Shown piece by piece: positions 8,006-15,313 of a stretch of 25,390 nucleotides of DNA. Origin of the DNA: CAYWGR01 sp964458015 (GTDB lineage: Bacteria > Planctomycetota > Planctomycetia > Pirellulales > Thermoguttaceae); NCBI GenBank assembly GCA_964458015.1, contig CAYWGR010000073.1, positions 1 to 25,390 on the forward strand, written 5' to 3'. A program made the translations under genes and the position numbers. Under the pieces are notes generated by a model. The model saw only the letters and a program-made list of their open reading frames with translations. It searched no databases and was not told where the DNA came from. The stretch's first letter is position 1, and each line of letters opens with the position of its first letter.

Positions 8006-8743
8006 ATGAGATGGCAAGCATTGGTCGGGTGTTTCGCGGTTGGTCTGTTGGCGATATCGCCTCTTTCGGCAACCGTGATTGATTTCTCGACAGATCCGCA
8101 GTTATCCACCGATTGGACTCTAGCATCGTTCTATGATGGCGGCGTTTCAATAGACAACACCACTGTAACTTGGAATTCAAGCAACCAGGATTTGGATCTT
8201 GCATCGAGCTATGACGAAGCGGCAGTTATACTTTTCAAGAATGGAACTACGCGGGCCAACACCGATACCGTCACATTGACCGTCAAAGACTATAACCAAG
8301 GCGGCAGTAGTCCTTCATGGACAGGCACGGGACTAAATATCTCCGCCGTGCAAGCACCGGGAATATGGGATACTTCGGCATGTTATCGCTTTGAAGTGTA
8401 TGCGAACGGCGGAAGTCCTGAATACACTTTGAAGAAGGCGAACAACGAAATAATCGGCACGTACTCGCTGACAAGCTTTCCCAGTACGATCAAGCTGGAT
8501 ATCGTGCGTGACGGTTCGGAGTATGTCTTCAAGGCCAATGACCAGGAGATTTTCCGCGACAGCTCCTATGCAGCTGTTTCAATGTCCTACTATTCCATCG
8601 GATGGGGTTCGTCGGGCAGTGATACCTTGACCGCAAGGGTCGATAATTTCGGAACTATTCCGGTGCCCGAGCCTAATACGATAATTTTATCTGTTATCGG
8701 GATATTCGGTCTTTTGTTCTATGCCTGGCGCACGCAAAGATAG
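8006..8743 (+). CDS. PEP-CTERM sorting-domain surface protein
   Basis: A 245-residue exported protein. Residues 1-22 (MRWQALVGCF... ending PLSA) are a signal peptide. The final 26 residues are a PEP-CTERM signal: VPEP near residue 220, a hydrophobic helix (IILSVIGIFGLLFYA) and a short basic tail WRTQR, recognised by exosortase systems. The middle, rich in Ser, Thr, Asp and aromatics, resembles a beta-sandwich of the concanavalin/LamG-like type (VKLDIVRDGSEYVFKAND-like segments), so carbohydrate binding is possible but not shown. The start at 8006 has GGGAG eight bases upstream; the in-frame ATG at 7991 does not. It lies 80 bp before the URO-D gene in the same direction and may belong to that operon. 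Confidence 0.82.
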   Translation: MRWQALVGCFAVGLLAISPLSATVIDFSTDPQLSTDWTLASFYDGGVSIDNTTVTWNSSNQDLDLASSYDEAAVILFKNGTTRANTDTVTLTVKDYNQGGSSPSWTGTGLNISAVQAPGIWDTSACYRFEVYANGGSPEYTLKKANNEIIGTYSLTSFPSTIKLDIVRDGSEYVFKANDQEIFRDSSYAAVSMSYYSIGWGSSGSDTLTARVDNFGTIPVPEPNTIILSVIGIFGLLFYAWRTQR

Positions 8744-8777
8744 TCCTGGGTTTTTGAACAAAACATGCGATGGTTGG

Positions 8778-8799
8778 GGCGAGATTGCCAACTCTCGCC
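8778..8799. repeat. Hairpin between PEP-CTERM and URO-D-like genes
   Basis: GGCGAGA (8778-8784) and TCTCGCC (8793-8799) pair perfectly with an 8-base loop. There is no T run, so it is not a clear terminator. It could be a processing or attenuation site within the transcript, or an intergenic repeat. Confidence 0.4.
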
Positions 8800-8823
8800 T
8801 CAGCCGCCGTTTCTCCTACGAGA

Positions 8824-9963
8824 ATGTCAATGAACGACGCCATGAATGTGATCCCAAAAAACCGACGCATGCTGGATGCCTTTCTCCGAACTCTTAACGG
8901 AGAACAGACTGGCCAAATCGTCTGGACAGCGGACATCAACTACTGGCTGGATGGTCAGCGACAGTCTGGCATTGCTCGACCCGAGTGGGATACCGAGGAA
9001 GGTTATTTGAAGCTCCATCGAGAACTTGGGATTCTGCCATATTACTATTATCAAAAGTTTTGGACAGCCGAACCCCGTTATGATGATTCGATCCAGTTAA
9101 TCGAAACACAAGACCATGACCAACACACACGGGTGTTCCGAACGCCTGTTGGCGAGTTGCGTGAAGAAAGCGTGTACTCGCCGATGAGTTGTTCGCTTGG
9201 CATTACGAAACATCTGGTCGAATCCGAGAATGACTTGGATATCTTGCTTTATCTACTAAGACATCGCCATCTGGAGCCGGCGAATTTGGCCGACTGGCGC
9301 GAACGTAGTCACTTATGGCAAACCTATGACGGTTTGCCCTGTATTGGCCTTCCACGATCCCCGCTGGCTGCGTTGTTCGTCGAGTGGGCAGGCGTACAGA
9401 ACGCAAGCTATCTGTTCTTAGATTGTCCTGACAAGGTCGCCGAGGCTCTTCAAATGTTTGAACAACAGGAAGTGCCGATCCTCGATGCAATATGCGAGTT
9501 AGCTCCCCCGTTGGTTCACTTTCCCGATAATTTGTGCAGCGAATGCAGCACACGTTTATATGACAAACACATGGCAGGCACACACCGGCGCCGAATCGAG
9601 CGACTCCATGCCGCTGGGATCAAGTGTGCCATTCATCTCGATGGAGCCGTTCGCGGATTGCTGCCGAAACTGGCCAGCTCAGGATTCGACGCTGTCGAAG
9701 CGTTGACGCCTAAGCCGGCCGGTGATCTCGACATCCAAGAAATTAAAAGCCTCGTTGACGACGATGCGACGATCCTCTGGGGAGGCGTACCAGGCATCAT
9801 GTTCTCGTCTCCCTACGATTGGGATCAGATGGAATCCCATGTACATCGACTAATCGAGTGCTGGGGCGACCACCCCTTTATCATGGGCGTGGCCGACCAA
9901 GTTCCACCCGATGGCAACATTGCATTCTGCCGCAACATTGCAAATTTAGTCCAACAAAGCTAG
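8824..9963 (+). CDS. Uroporphyrinogen decarboxylase (URO-D) superfamily protein
   Basis: A 379-residue protein from the ATG at 8824 (MSMNDAMNVIPKNRRMLDAF). The fold-level signature is a TIM-barrel URO-D/methyltransferase type: KNRRMLDAFLRTLNGEQ at the N-terminus, CAIHLDGAVRGLLPKLASSGFDAVEALTPKP in the middle, and ILWGGVPG plus FIMGVADQVPPDGN near the end. No other haem genes are nearby, so a porphyrin role is unlikely. Members in carbohydrate clusters resemble corrinoid-dependent methyltransferases (MtaA/MtbA-like), but no corrinoid protein is present either. Other possible starts are 8830 and 8842; the ribosome-binding site is weak for all. First gene of a tight unit: the cupin starts 13 bases after its stop. 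Confidence 0.75.
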   Translation: MSMNDAMNVIPKNRRMLDAFLRTLNGEQTGQIVWTADINYWLDGQRQSGIARPEWDTEEGYLKLHRELGILPYYYYQKFWTAEPRYDDSIQLIETQDHDQHTRVFRTPVGELREESVYSPMSCSLGITKHLVESENDLDILLYLLRHRHLEPANLADWRERSHLWQTYDGLPCIGLPRSPLAALFVEWAGVQNASYLFLDCPDKVAEALQMFEQQEVPILDAICELAPPLVHFPDNLCSECSTRLYDKHMAGTHRRRIERLHAAGIKCAIHLDGAVRGLLPKLASSGFDAVEALTPKPAGDLDIQEIKSLVDDDATILWGGVPGIMFSSPYDWDQMESHVHRLIECWGDHPFIMGVADQVPPDGNIAFCRNIANLVQQS

Positions 9964-9975
9964 AGGAAACATGAC

Positions 9976-10464
9976 ATGCAACAATTGGATGAAGGCTTGA
10001 AAAAATCAATTCACAGTTCGGAAACCGAATTGGTTTTGGAAATGTTCCAGCGCCAAATCGAAAACTGGGGTTTGCCATTGCCGCCGGTGACGCCTTTGGT
10101 GCTTGATTTCGGCCTAGGACAACTCGATCGCGTCGGACTGATCGAATACTGGATTGCCAACGAAATGGATGCGGGCTATTGCGGCAAATATCTGTTTGTG
10201 TTCAGCGGCCAGGAATGCCCCGCCCATTCGCATTGCACCAAACACGAGACGTTCTTCCTTCTTCGCGGATGCATCGAGGTAACGCTGGACGGTCGAACTT
10301 TTTCACTCCACCCCGGCGAGGTGCTGCCGATTGCACCCGGCCACGTGCATTCTTTCCGCGGCGACGGTAACTCGTTGCTGCTAGAATTGTCGATGCCGTG
10401 CAAAGTATCGGATAACAAATTCGAAGACCCGCGTATCATGACTTGGCTGGAGCATGTCGCATGA
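9976..10464 (+). CDS. Cupin protein, D-lyxose isomerase-like
   Basis: A 162-residue single-domain cupin. The first cupin motif is ECPAHSHCTKHETFFLLRG (about residues 78-96), where His, His and Glu are likely metal ligands; the second is PGEVLPIAPGHVHSFRG (about 115-131), with the last ligand His. YCGKYLFVFSGQ before motif 1 and the ending MPCKVSDNKFEDPRI resemble the D-lyxose ketol-isomerase group, which interconverts aldoses and ketoses with Mn(II). GAGGAAA lies shortly before the ATG. Its TGA overlaps the ATG of the DUF1559 gene (ATGA at 10461-10464), indicating translational coupling. The isomerase assignment is by similarity only; another sugar or a non-catalytic cupin is possible. Confidence 0.75.
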   Translation: MQQLDEGLKKSIHSSETELVLEMFQRQIENWGLPLPPVTPLVLDFGLGQLDRVGLIEYWIANEMDAGYCGKYLFVFSGQECPAHSHCTKHETFFLLRGCIEVTLDGRTFSLHPGEVLPIAPGHVHSFRGDGNSLLLELSMPCKVSDNKFEDPRIMTWLEHVA

Positions 10465-11417
10465 AAACGAATCACGGTTTTACACTGGTTGAGCTTTTGG
10501 TCGTCATCACGATCATCGGCATCTTGATTTCACTGTTGCTTCCGGCTGTTCAAGCGGCGCGCGAGGCGGCGCGCCGGCTGCAATGCAGCAATAACCTAAA
10601 ACAGGTCGGCTTGGCACTGTTGAACTATGAAAATGCCTGCGGTACATTTCCGCCCGGTGGCTTAACCAAATCCGGCGGCTGCGGACATTCTTGGTGGGTG
10701 CGGATTCTGCCGTATGTCGAACAAAGCAATATCTATGACAAATTCGATCAGCTCGGCGCGTATACCGGTTGGCTGGGAGGTGGAAGCGGCAGCAAGAATA
10801 TCACACTATTAAAGGAACAGCAATTCTCTTTTATGTTCTGTCCGTCCAGCACGCTGCCCAAAGTGGTTCTCTCGAACGAAACGCAAAACTATGCAAATAT
10901 CCAAAGCGCCACTTATGCCGGCATCTCCGGCGCCACAAACCATTCGACCGCCACGACGGCCACCGTCGGTGATGCGACGGGAAGACTCTCCTCCGGCGGC
11001 ACATTGCTGATTGATCGCTGCGTTCGGATTTCTGAAATCCGAGACGGTACATCCAACACCATGATGATCGGCGAACAGTCCGACTGGCTGTCGCCGATCA
11101 GCGGTTCCGGCGGAGACGGCTGTCCCGGTGGAGATTGCCGTTCCGATTGTTGGCATGGTTTCGCCATGGGGCCGTGCGGCGACGGCCGTGCCTTCAATCT
11201 TACCTGCGTCTATCATCGCATCAACGAAAAATCCACCGCGGCCTATGGCGTGACAGGTAACTGCGGCCCCAATACTCCGATCCAGTCGGCGCATTCCGGC
11301 GGTGCTCAGACATTGTTCGCCGACGGCTCCGTGCAATTCCTTGGCGAATCCCTCGATATTGATACGCTCTACAACCTGGCAAATCGCGACGACGGCAAAG
11401 TCGTTTCCGCCTTATAA
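10461..11417 (+). CDS. DUF1559 prepilin-type surface protein
   Basis: A 318-residue protein of normal family length. Residues 1-25 carry the pseudopilin signal: short basic leader MKTNHG, cleavage before Phe7, Glu11 at +5, then VVITIIGILISLLLPAVQ. The following AAREAARRLQCSNNLKQVGLAL is the family hallmark. The middle shows IRDGTSNTMMIGEQSDW, and the C-terminal H-X9-DG motif is HSGGAQTLFADGSVQF. DUF1559 proteins are hugely expanded in planctomycetes and their role is not established. The ATG at 10461 overlaps the cupin stop by 4 bases, and an in-frame upstream start at 10443 would add residues before the signal, so 10461 is preferred. The lipoprotein follows 4 bases after its stop. Confidence 0.93.
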   Translation: MKTNHGFTLVELLVVITIIGILISLLLPAVQAAREAARRLQCSNNLKQVGLALLNYENACGTFPPGGLTKSGGCGHSWWVRILPYVEQSNIYDKFDQLGAYTGWLGGGSGSKNITLLKEQQFSFMFCPSSTLPKVVLSNETQNYANIQSATYAGISGATNHSTATTATVGDATGRLSSGGTLLIDRCVRISEIRDGTSNTMMIGEQSDWLSPISGSGGDGCPGGDCRSDCWHGFAMGPCGDGRAFNLTCVYHRINEKSTAAYGVTGNCGPNTPIQSAHSGGAQTLFADGSVQFLGESLDIDTLYNLANRDDGKVVSAL

Positions 11418-11421
11418 AATT

Positions 11422-11877
11422 ATGAATCTGACGACAACGACAAAACAACGAACCGTGCGAAAACATCCTTGGCTAGTTGGTGTTTTCACGCTGATGGTTT
11501 TCATACTCCCGGGCTGTGGCAAGTCGGGCGAAAAACTCTGGCCTGTTTCCGGCAAGGTATCATTTCAAGGTAAACCCGTCGCCGCGGGAGTAATTCGATT
11601 CAGCAATCCCCAAGCAGGCGTCGATATGACCGCCCAACTCCATCCCAACGGCACATACCAAGTTGTAGTGGCCCGCGGCCCAGGCTTGCCCGAAGGAACC
11701 TACCAAATCGCCATCATGCCTCCCAGGGTTGAAATTCCCTTGGGGCCGATGAAAGAACGTCCCAAGCCCCGAGAATGTCTTGATATTCCCTCCAAGTATC
11801 GTTCCCCTTCGTCCAGTGGGTTGACATGGACGGTCAAGCCGAGTGACAATCGCCTCGACATCGACATGCAACCCTAG
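11422..11877 (+). CDS. Small planctomycete lipoprotein
   Basis: A 151-residue protein with a basic N-terminus (RTVRKHPW), a hydrophobic stretch VGVFTLMVFIL and the lipobox LPGC with the lipidated cysteine at residue 32. The mature part begins LWPVSGKVSFQGKPVAAGVIRF and includes LPEGTYQIAIMPP, a short beta-sandwich of the transthyretin/carboxypeptidase-regulatory-like type common in planctomycete lipoproteins and often encoded right after DUF1559 genes. It starts 4 bases after the DUF1559 stop. A longer open frame from 11302 overlaps DUF1559 and would bury the signal peptide, so it is rejected. Function unknown; likely membrane-anchored and exported. Confidence 0.85.
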   Translation: MNLTTTTKQRTVRKHPWLVGVFTLMVFILPGCGKSGEKLWPVSGKVSFQGKPVAAGVIRFSNPQAGVDMTAQLHPNGTYQVVVARGPGLPEGTYQIAIMPPRVEIPLGPMKERPKPRECLDIPSKYRSPSSSGLTWTVKPSDNRLDIDMQP

Positions 11878-11925
11878 GCAATTTTCCCACCCATGATTTC
11901 CTATCATCAAAGCAAGGAGACTCTC

Positions 11926-14004
11926 ATGCGAAAAGTCAATCTACAACTAGCTTCGGCGTTGATTCTCTCACTATCTCTGCCGTCGGCCTTTTCCGCCGAA
12001 ATATGGCCGCAAGGACTCGAACGAGTTCGGCAGAAGGCCGCATCGCCTCTGACGATTGTCGAAAATGGCAAGCCGTCGGCCGACATCGTCCTGCTCGACA
12101 AAAGCGTCTTGTTGTGCAATGCAGCCGACTGGATCGCCGATTTTACAAAGCCGACCTCCGAAACTGCTCTGACTGTCGGCGGCGAAGAGCTTCTGAAAAA
12201 CAAAGGACGACACATTGTCGGAGTCATCGGCGGCGATCATCCCCTAGTCAAGCGTTTAGCGGCAGTCGGGAAGTTTCAGCCGATGCCGCTTGTCGGAACG
12301 CAAGGCTATGTGATCCAACGCATCGATGATCCGGAACTCGGTGATCTTCTGATCTGCTGGTCGCCGGAGCCGTTGGGCTGCCGCTATGGATTGATCGAAA
12401 TTTTGCGTTCCTTGGCTGTATCCGGAAAATCGATCCAAACGGATTTAGGGCGCGTGGTTGAGCGGCCGCAGTTTCCCATGCGGATTTGCTATTTAAACTT
12501 TGCCGAACACCTACAAAACGCCTACAATCCCAATGTGCTTTTCGACACGCCCGTGAATCGCTGGACGTTGGCCGAGTGGGACAGGTTCATCGACATGGTT
12601 TCGGCGTTTCGCTACAACATTTTCGAGTTCTGGCTGGTGCCCACGTTGTTTTCACCCGAGGCAATCCAAGGCGGCAAAATCCAAACGCAGTTTGCCGAGA
12701 CGATCAATCACGTCATTGCCTACGGTAAACAACGCGGCGTTTCGGTGCATCCGATTCAAGCCGTAAACACGATCGGCCCAAAATGGGAATACTATTGCCC
12801 TCGCGATCCCCAGCAACATGCCATGATTGTGGCCCTTTGGGATCACTGGTCGAAAGCGATGAAAGGCAACGACTACATCGGTTTCTTCCCCGGTGATCCC
12901 GGCGGATGCATTCGCAACGGTTGCACGGCGGAAACCTACATCGACCTTTGCCTTGAATTAAGCAAGGTGGTGCGCAAGAATAATCCCGGCGTGAAAATCG
13001 AAGTCGGCACTTGGGGCGAGCCGTTCGGCGGTTGGGGTGTGCCGCTCTGGACTGGCAAACGTCCCCGTGCCGAGCAGTCGATGCGCTACTTGATCTCCAA
13101 GCTTCCCGAGTTCCCGGCCGACACCTTCACAAGCATCAACCAGGGCTTTAATCCTGATTGCATTCCGAATGAAGCGAATGGCGGCGATGGCCGGATGTTC
13201 GCCAAGGAAGTCGCCAAGACGAACGCCGTTCTTACATGGGATTACAGCGTTACGGAGGGCGAGAGTACGGTTACCCCTCGTTGCAGAGCTCGCCGCATCT
13301 TCGAGCAACGCCGAAAAGAGCTGGACCTGGGCTGCTACTCGGGCGGAATTTGCTACACGATGACGCCCAAACTGAACTGCCTAAGCATTTTCTGCTCGGC
13401 CGAGGCCTTTTGGAATCCCGCCTTGCAGCCGGAGGCCGTGTTGGCCGATTACGGCCGACTTGTTTTCGGCGACGGATTATCGGCAATCGGCCCATTGATG
13501 GAGGAGTACGAGGTGATTCCCGACTGGGGACACTACGCGCCATTCCCGTATTCGCCGCAACGTTTGCAAGCGAGCATGGCCAAGATTCAGCCGCTTCTGG
13601 AAAAGATCAATCCCGAGGCAAAGTCACGATTGCCGTTGGCCCCAACTATGACCGAGTACCGTAAGAGTCTTCTTTTCTATGCGGATCTCTTCCAGAAGTT
13701 GGCCTCGAAATCTGTGGACCTGAATGCCGCGAGAGACTTGGCCAAAGCTGCCGGTAAAACGCCGGCCAACAGCCAAAAGCCGCTCTCCTTGGCCGAACTC
13801 GAGGCGATCGTGGCCGCACCGGGCGATTTCCCCCAGAAGAACGAGCTTAGCGAACTGGTTGCCAAATTGCGGAAGTACGACGTTGATGCGATTCGGAAGA
13901 GCTACATCGACGTCGTTTATGGAATCTACAACAGCGGGATTCCGAGCCCCGTCGATCCTCGCAGCGGTGACGCCGTGAAAAACTTATTCAATCGATTTGA
14001 TTGA
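11926..14004 (+). CDS. Secreted glycosidase-like protein (alpha-glucuronidase/GH20-like architecture)
   Basis: A 692-residue protein with a clear signal peptide (MRKVNLQLASALILSLSLPS, cleavage after AFSA, residue 24). The start at 11926 has AAGGAG close upstream, which decides against 11893. Residues 25 to about 170 resemble the alpha/beta domain that precedes the barrel in alpha-glucuronidases and hexosaminidases, with PEPLGCRYGLIEILRSL as the diagnostic helix. Residues about 180-530 look like a TIM barrel (FPMRICYLNF, FIDMVSAFRYNIFEFWLVP, YGKQRGVSVHPIQAVN, IEVGTWGEPFGGWGVPLW). The tail is helical. I cannot identify catalytic acids with certainty. Last gene of the 8824-14004 run, 48 bases after the lipoprotein. 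Substrate unknown. Confidence 0.7.
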   Translation: MRKVNLQLASALILSLSLPSAFSAEIWPQGLERVRQKAASPLTIVENGKPSADIVLLDKSVLLCNAADWIADFTKPTSETALTVGGEELLKNKGRHIVGVIGGDHPLVKRLAAVGKFQPMPLVGTQGYVIQRIDDPELGDLLICWSPEPLGCRYGLIEILRSLAVSGKSIQTDLGRVVERPQFPMRICYLNFAEHLQNAYNPNVLFDTPVNRWTLAEWDRFIDMVSAFRYNIFEFWLVPTLFSPEAIQGGKIQTQFAETINHVIAYGKQRGVSVHPIQAVNTIGPKWEYYCPRDPQQHAMIVALWDHWSKAMKGNDYIGFFPGDPGGCIRNGCTAETYIDLCLELSKVVRKNNPGVKIEVGTWGEPFGGWGVPLWTGKRPRAEQSMRYLISKLPEFPADTFTSINQGFNPDCIPNEANGGDGRMFAKEVAKTNAVLTWDYSVTEGESTVTPRCRARRIFEQRRKELDLGCYSGGICYTMTPKLNCLSIFCSAEAFWNPALQPEAVLADYGRLVFGDGLSAIGPLMEEYEVIPDWGHYAPFPYSPQRLQASMAKIQPLLEKINPEAKSRLPLAPTMTEYRKSLLFYADLFQKLASKSVDLNAARDLAKAAGKTPANSQKPLSLAELEAIVAAPGDFPQKNELSELVAKLRKYDVDAIRKSYIDVVYGIYNSGIPSPVDPRSGDAVKNLFNRFD

Positions 14005-14039
14005 CAAGGCAGAGCGATAAAAACCACTGTAAAACCGAT

Positions 14040-14065
14040 TGGCCCTGTCCCAGGAGACAGGGCCA
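14040..14065 (+). terminator. Strong hairpin after the glycosidase-like gene
   Basis: TGGCCCTGTC and GACAGGGCCA pair over 10 bp with a 6-base loop, 35 bases after the stop codon. There is no downstream T run, so termination is plausible but unproven. It may equally be an intergenic repeat. Confidence 0.45.
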
Positions 14066-14089
14066 GTCCATTTATGATATGGAGAAAAG

Positions 14090-14162
14090 CGTAGGGCGAA
14101 TCGATGCCCCGCCATTTTCCGAGAAATTTCATGCGGGCCATCGCTTTGCTCGACCCGCTCTA
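14090..14162. repeat. Degenerate inverted repeat (family B member)
   Basis: CGTAGGGCG at 14090-14098 and GCGGGCCATCGCTTTGCTCG with following ACCCGCTCTA (to 14162) correspond to the arms of the element at 7464-7545. The left arm is shortened and diverged. Confidence 0.55.
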
Positions 14163-14201
14163 TCGAAAACCGATTGGATCTGCCGCAGGCAGATAGGATT
14201 C

Positions 14202-14236
14202 TTGACAAACGGGCTAAAAATGGTAATAATTACCAT
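14202..14236 (+). promoter_or_regulatory. Promoter and palindromic operator of the DeoR-type gene
   Basis: TTGACA (14202-14207) and TAATAA (14224-14229) are 16 bp apart. A perfect 17-base palindrome, ATGGTAAT-A-ATTACCAT (14220-14236), covers the -10 box. A repressor bound there would block RNA polymerase, so autorepression by the downstream DeoR-type protein is the simplest reading. Confidence 0.65.
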
Positions 14237-14264
14237 ATATTATCACATTCGCCCGTATTGATTT

Positions 14265-15065
14265 ATGAGTCAAGAAACGCGTCAAAAGCAAATATGCGAA
14301 CTGATCGCTGAACGCGGCGAATGCTCGATTGAAGAGCTCGTCGAGCGTTTGGCCGTCAGTGGAATGACCGTTCGCCGGGATCTTCAGGCGTTGGCCGAAG
14401 CTGGAAAGGTGATTCGTACGCATGGCGGCGCCGCAATGGCCGAGCGTGTCAGCTTCGAGTTCGAGTTTCTGAATCGTCTTCGCGATAATCAGCGAGCCAA
14501 AGAATCGATTGCAGCGGCTGCCGCGAAGCTTGTAAACGACGGCGAGTCGGTGATGCTCGATTCCGGCACGACAACGCTGGAACTGGCCAAACAGTTTCGA
14601 GGAAAACACCTGACCGTGGTTACCTCGTCGCTGCCGATAGCGGCTCAACTGCAATACGACCAGCAGATCGAGGTTTTGCTGCTCGGCGGTCGCTTGCGTG
14701 CCTCCTCGCCGGATTTGGCGGGCGCGCTGACGGAATCGAATCTCGAAACGCTTCGAGCCGATGTGGCTTTTCTGGGAGCCGACGCCATTGACCGACAAGG
14801 CGCGGTCTACCAAGAATCGCCTGAGGTTGCCCGCATGTTGACAAAAATGGCGGCCTCGGCAGGGCGTGTCTATGTTGTCGCCGACAGCTCGAAACTTGGG
14901 AAAACAGCCTTATGGCGGTTTGGGCGTTTGACCGACTGGGCCGCGCTGATAACCGACAATAACGCCGACCGCGCTGTTTTGGCTTCACTTAAAAAAGCCG
15001 GCGTTCGCGTCATCAAGGCGGATTTTAGCCATTCGGGCGTTCTGCACCATTGCAAGCAAAAATAA
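14265..15065 (+). CDS. DeoR/GlpR-family transcriptional repressor
   Basis: A 266-residue protein of typical family length. The N-terminal winged helix is RQKQICELIAERGECSIEEL then VSGMTVRRDLQALAEAGKVIRTHGGA (about residues 5-60). The C-terminal effector domain is ISOCOT/DeoR-like: VMLDSGTTTLELAKQF, VVTSSLPIA, LLLGGRLRASS, LRADVAFLGADAID and VYVVADSSKLGK. These proteins usually sense a phosphorylated sugar and repress catabolic genes. The start codon lies about 29 bases after the predicted transcription start and has no obvious Shine-Dalgarno sequence. It precedes the aminotransferase/dehydrogenase pair, which has its own promoter with a different inverted repeat. The regulated pathway is inferred, not shown. 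Confidence 0.92.
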   Translation: MSQETRQKQICELIAERGECSIEELVERLAVSGMTVRRDLQALAEAGKVIRTHGGAAMAERVSFEFEFLNRLRDNQRAKESIAAAAAKLVNDGESVMLDSGTTTLELAKQFRGKHLTVVTSSLPIAAQLQYDQQIEVLLLGGRLRASSPDLAGALTESNLETLRADVAFLGADAIDRQGAVYQESPEVARMLTKMAASAGRVYVVADSSKLGKTALWRFGRLTDWAALITDNNADRAVLASLKKAGVRVIKADFSHSGVLHHCKQK

Positions 15066-15077
15066 TTTCTGCTGCCG

Positions 15078-15107
15078 AAAGCCGGCTGTAGGGGTGCGGC
15101 TTTTTTT
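15078..15107 (+). terminator. Rho-independent terminator of the DeoR-type gene
   Basis: AAAGCCG (15078-15084) and CGGCTTT (15097-15103) form a stem followed directly by a run of seven T (15101-15107), 12 bases after the stop codon. Confidence 0.75.
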
Positions 15108-15124
15108 GGCATCTTGACTGTTCC

Positions 15125-15191
15125 GTCATTCTGAGCGAAGCGAAGAATCTCCGGTGATTTCGGCGGGATTCTTCGCTGCGCTCAGAATGAC
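15125..15191. repeat. Inverted repeat element (family A, second member)
   Basis: GTCATTCTGAGCGAAGCGAA (from 15125) and the complementary right arm ending CTCAGAATGAC (15191) match the element at 7166-7230 in arm sequence; the loop differs. It lies between the DeoR terminator and the aminotransferase promoter. Confidence 0.85.
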
Positions 15192-15233
15192 CATGTGCCC
15201 TGATATTTTGCCAGGGCTGACTGTATGAGCGAC

Positions 15234-15270
15234 TTGACGGCATCTTAAGAAATGTGTAATATGAACACAT
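15234..15270 (+). promoter_or_regulatory. Promoter and candidate operator of the aminotransferase
   Basis: TTGACG (15234-15239), a 17-bp spacer and TAATAT (15257-15262) form a good sigma70 promoter. ATGTGT (15252-15257) and ACACAT (15265-15270) make an inverted repeat across the -10 box and start site. It shares GTAATA with the palindrome upstream of the DeoR-type gene but is not the same sequence, so common regulation is only possible. Confidence 0.6.
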
Positions 15271-15313
15271 ACAAACACAATATAACACTTTCAGCGGAAA
15301 TGAGATTGCACAG

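Noticed and set aside
7891..8082. A 63-residue frame before the PEP-CTERM gene
   Set aside because: Overlaps the signal-peptide region of a better-supported gene and lacks a ribosome-binding site.
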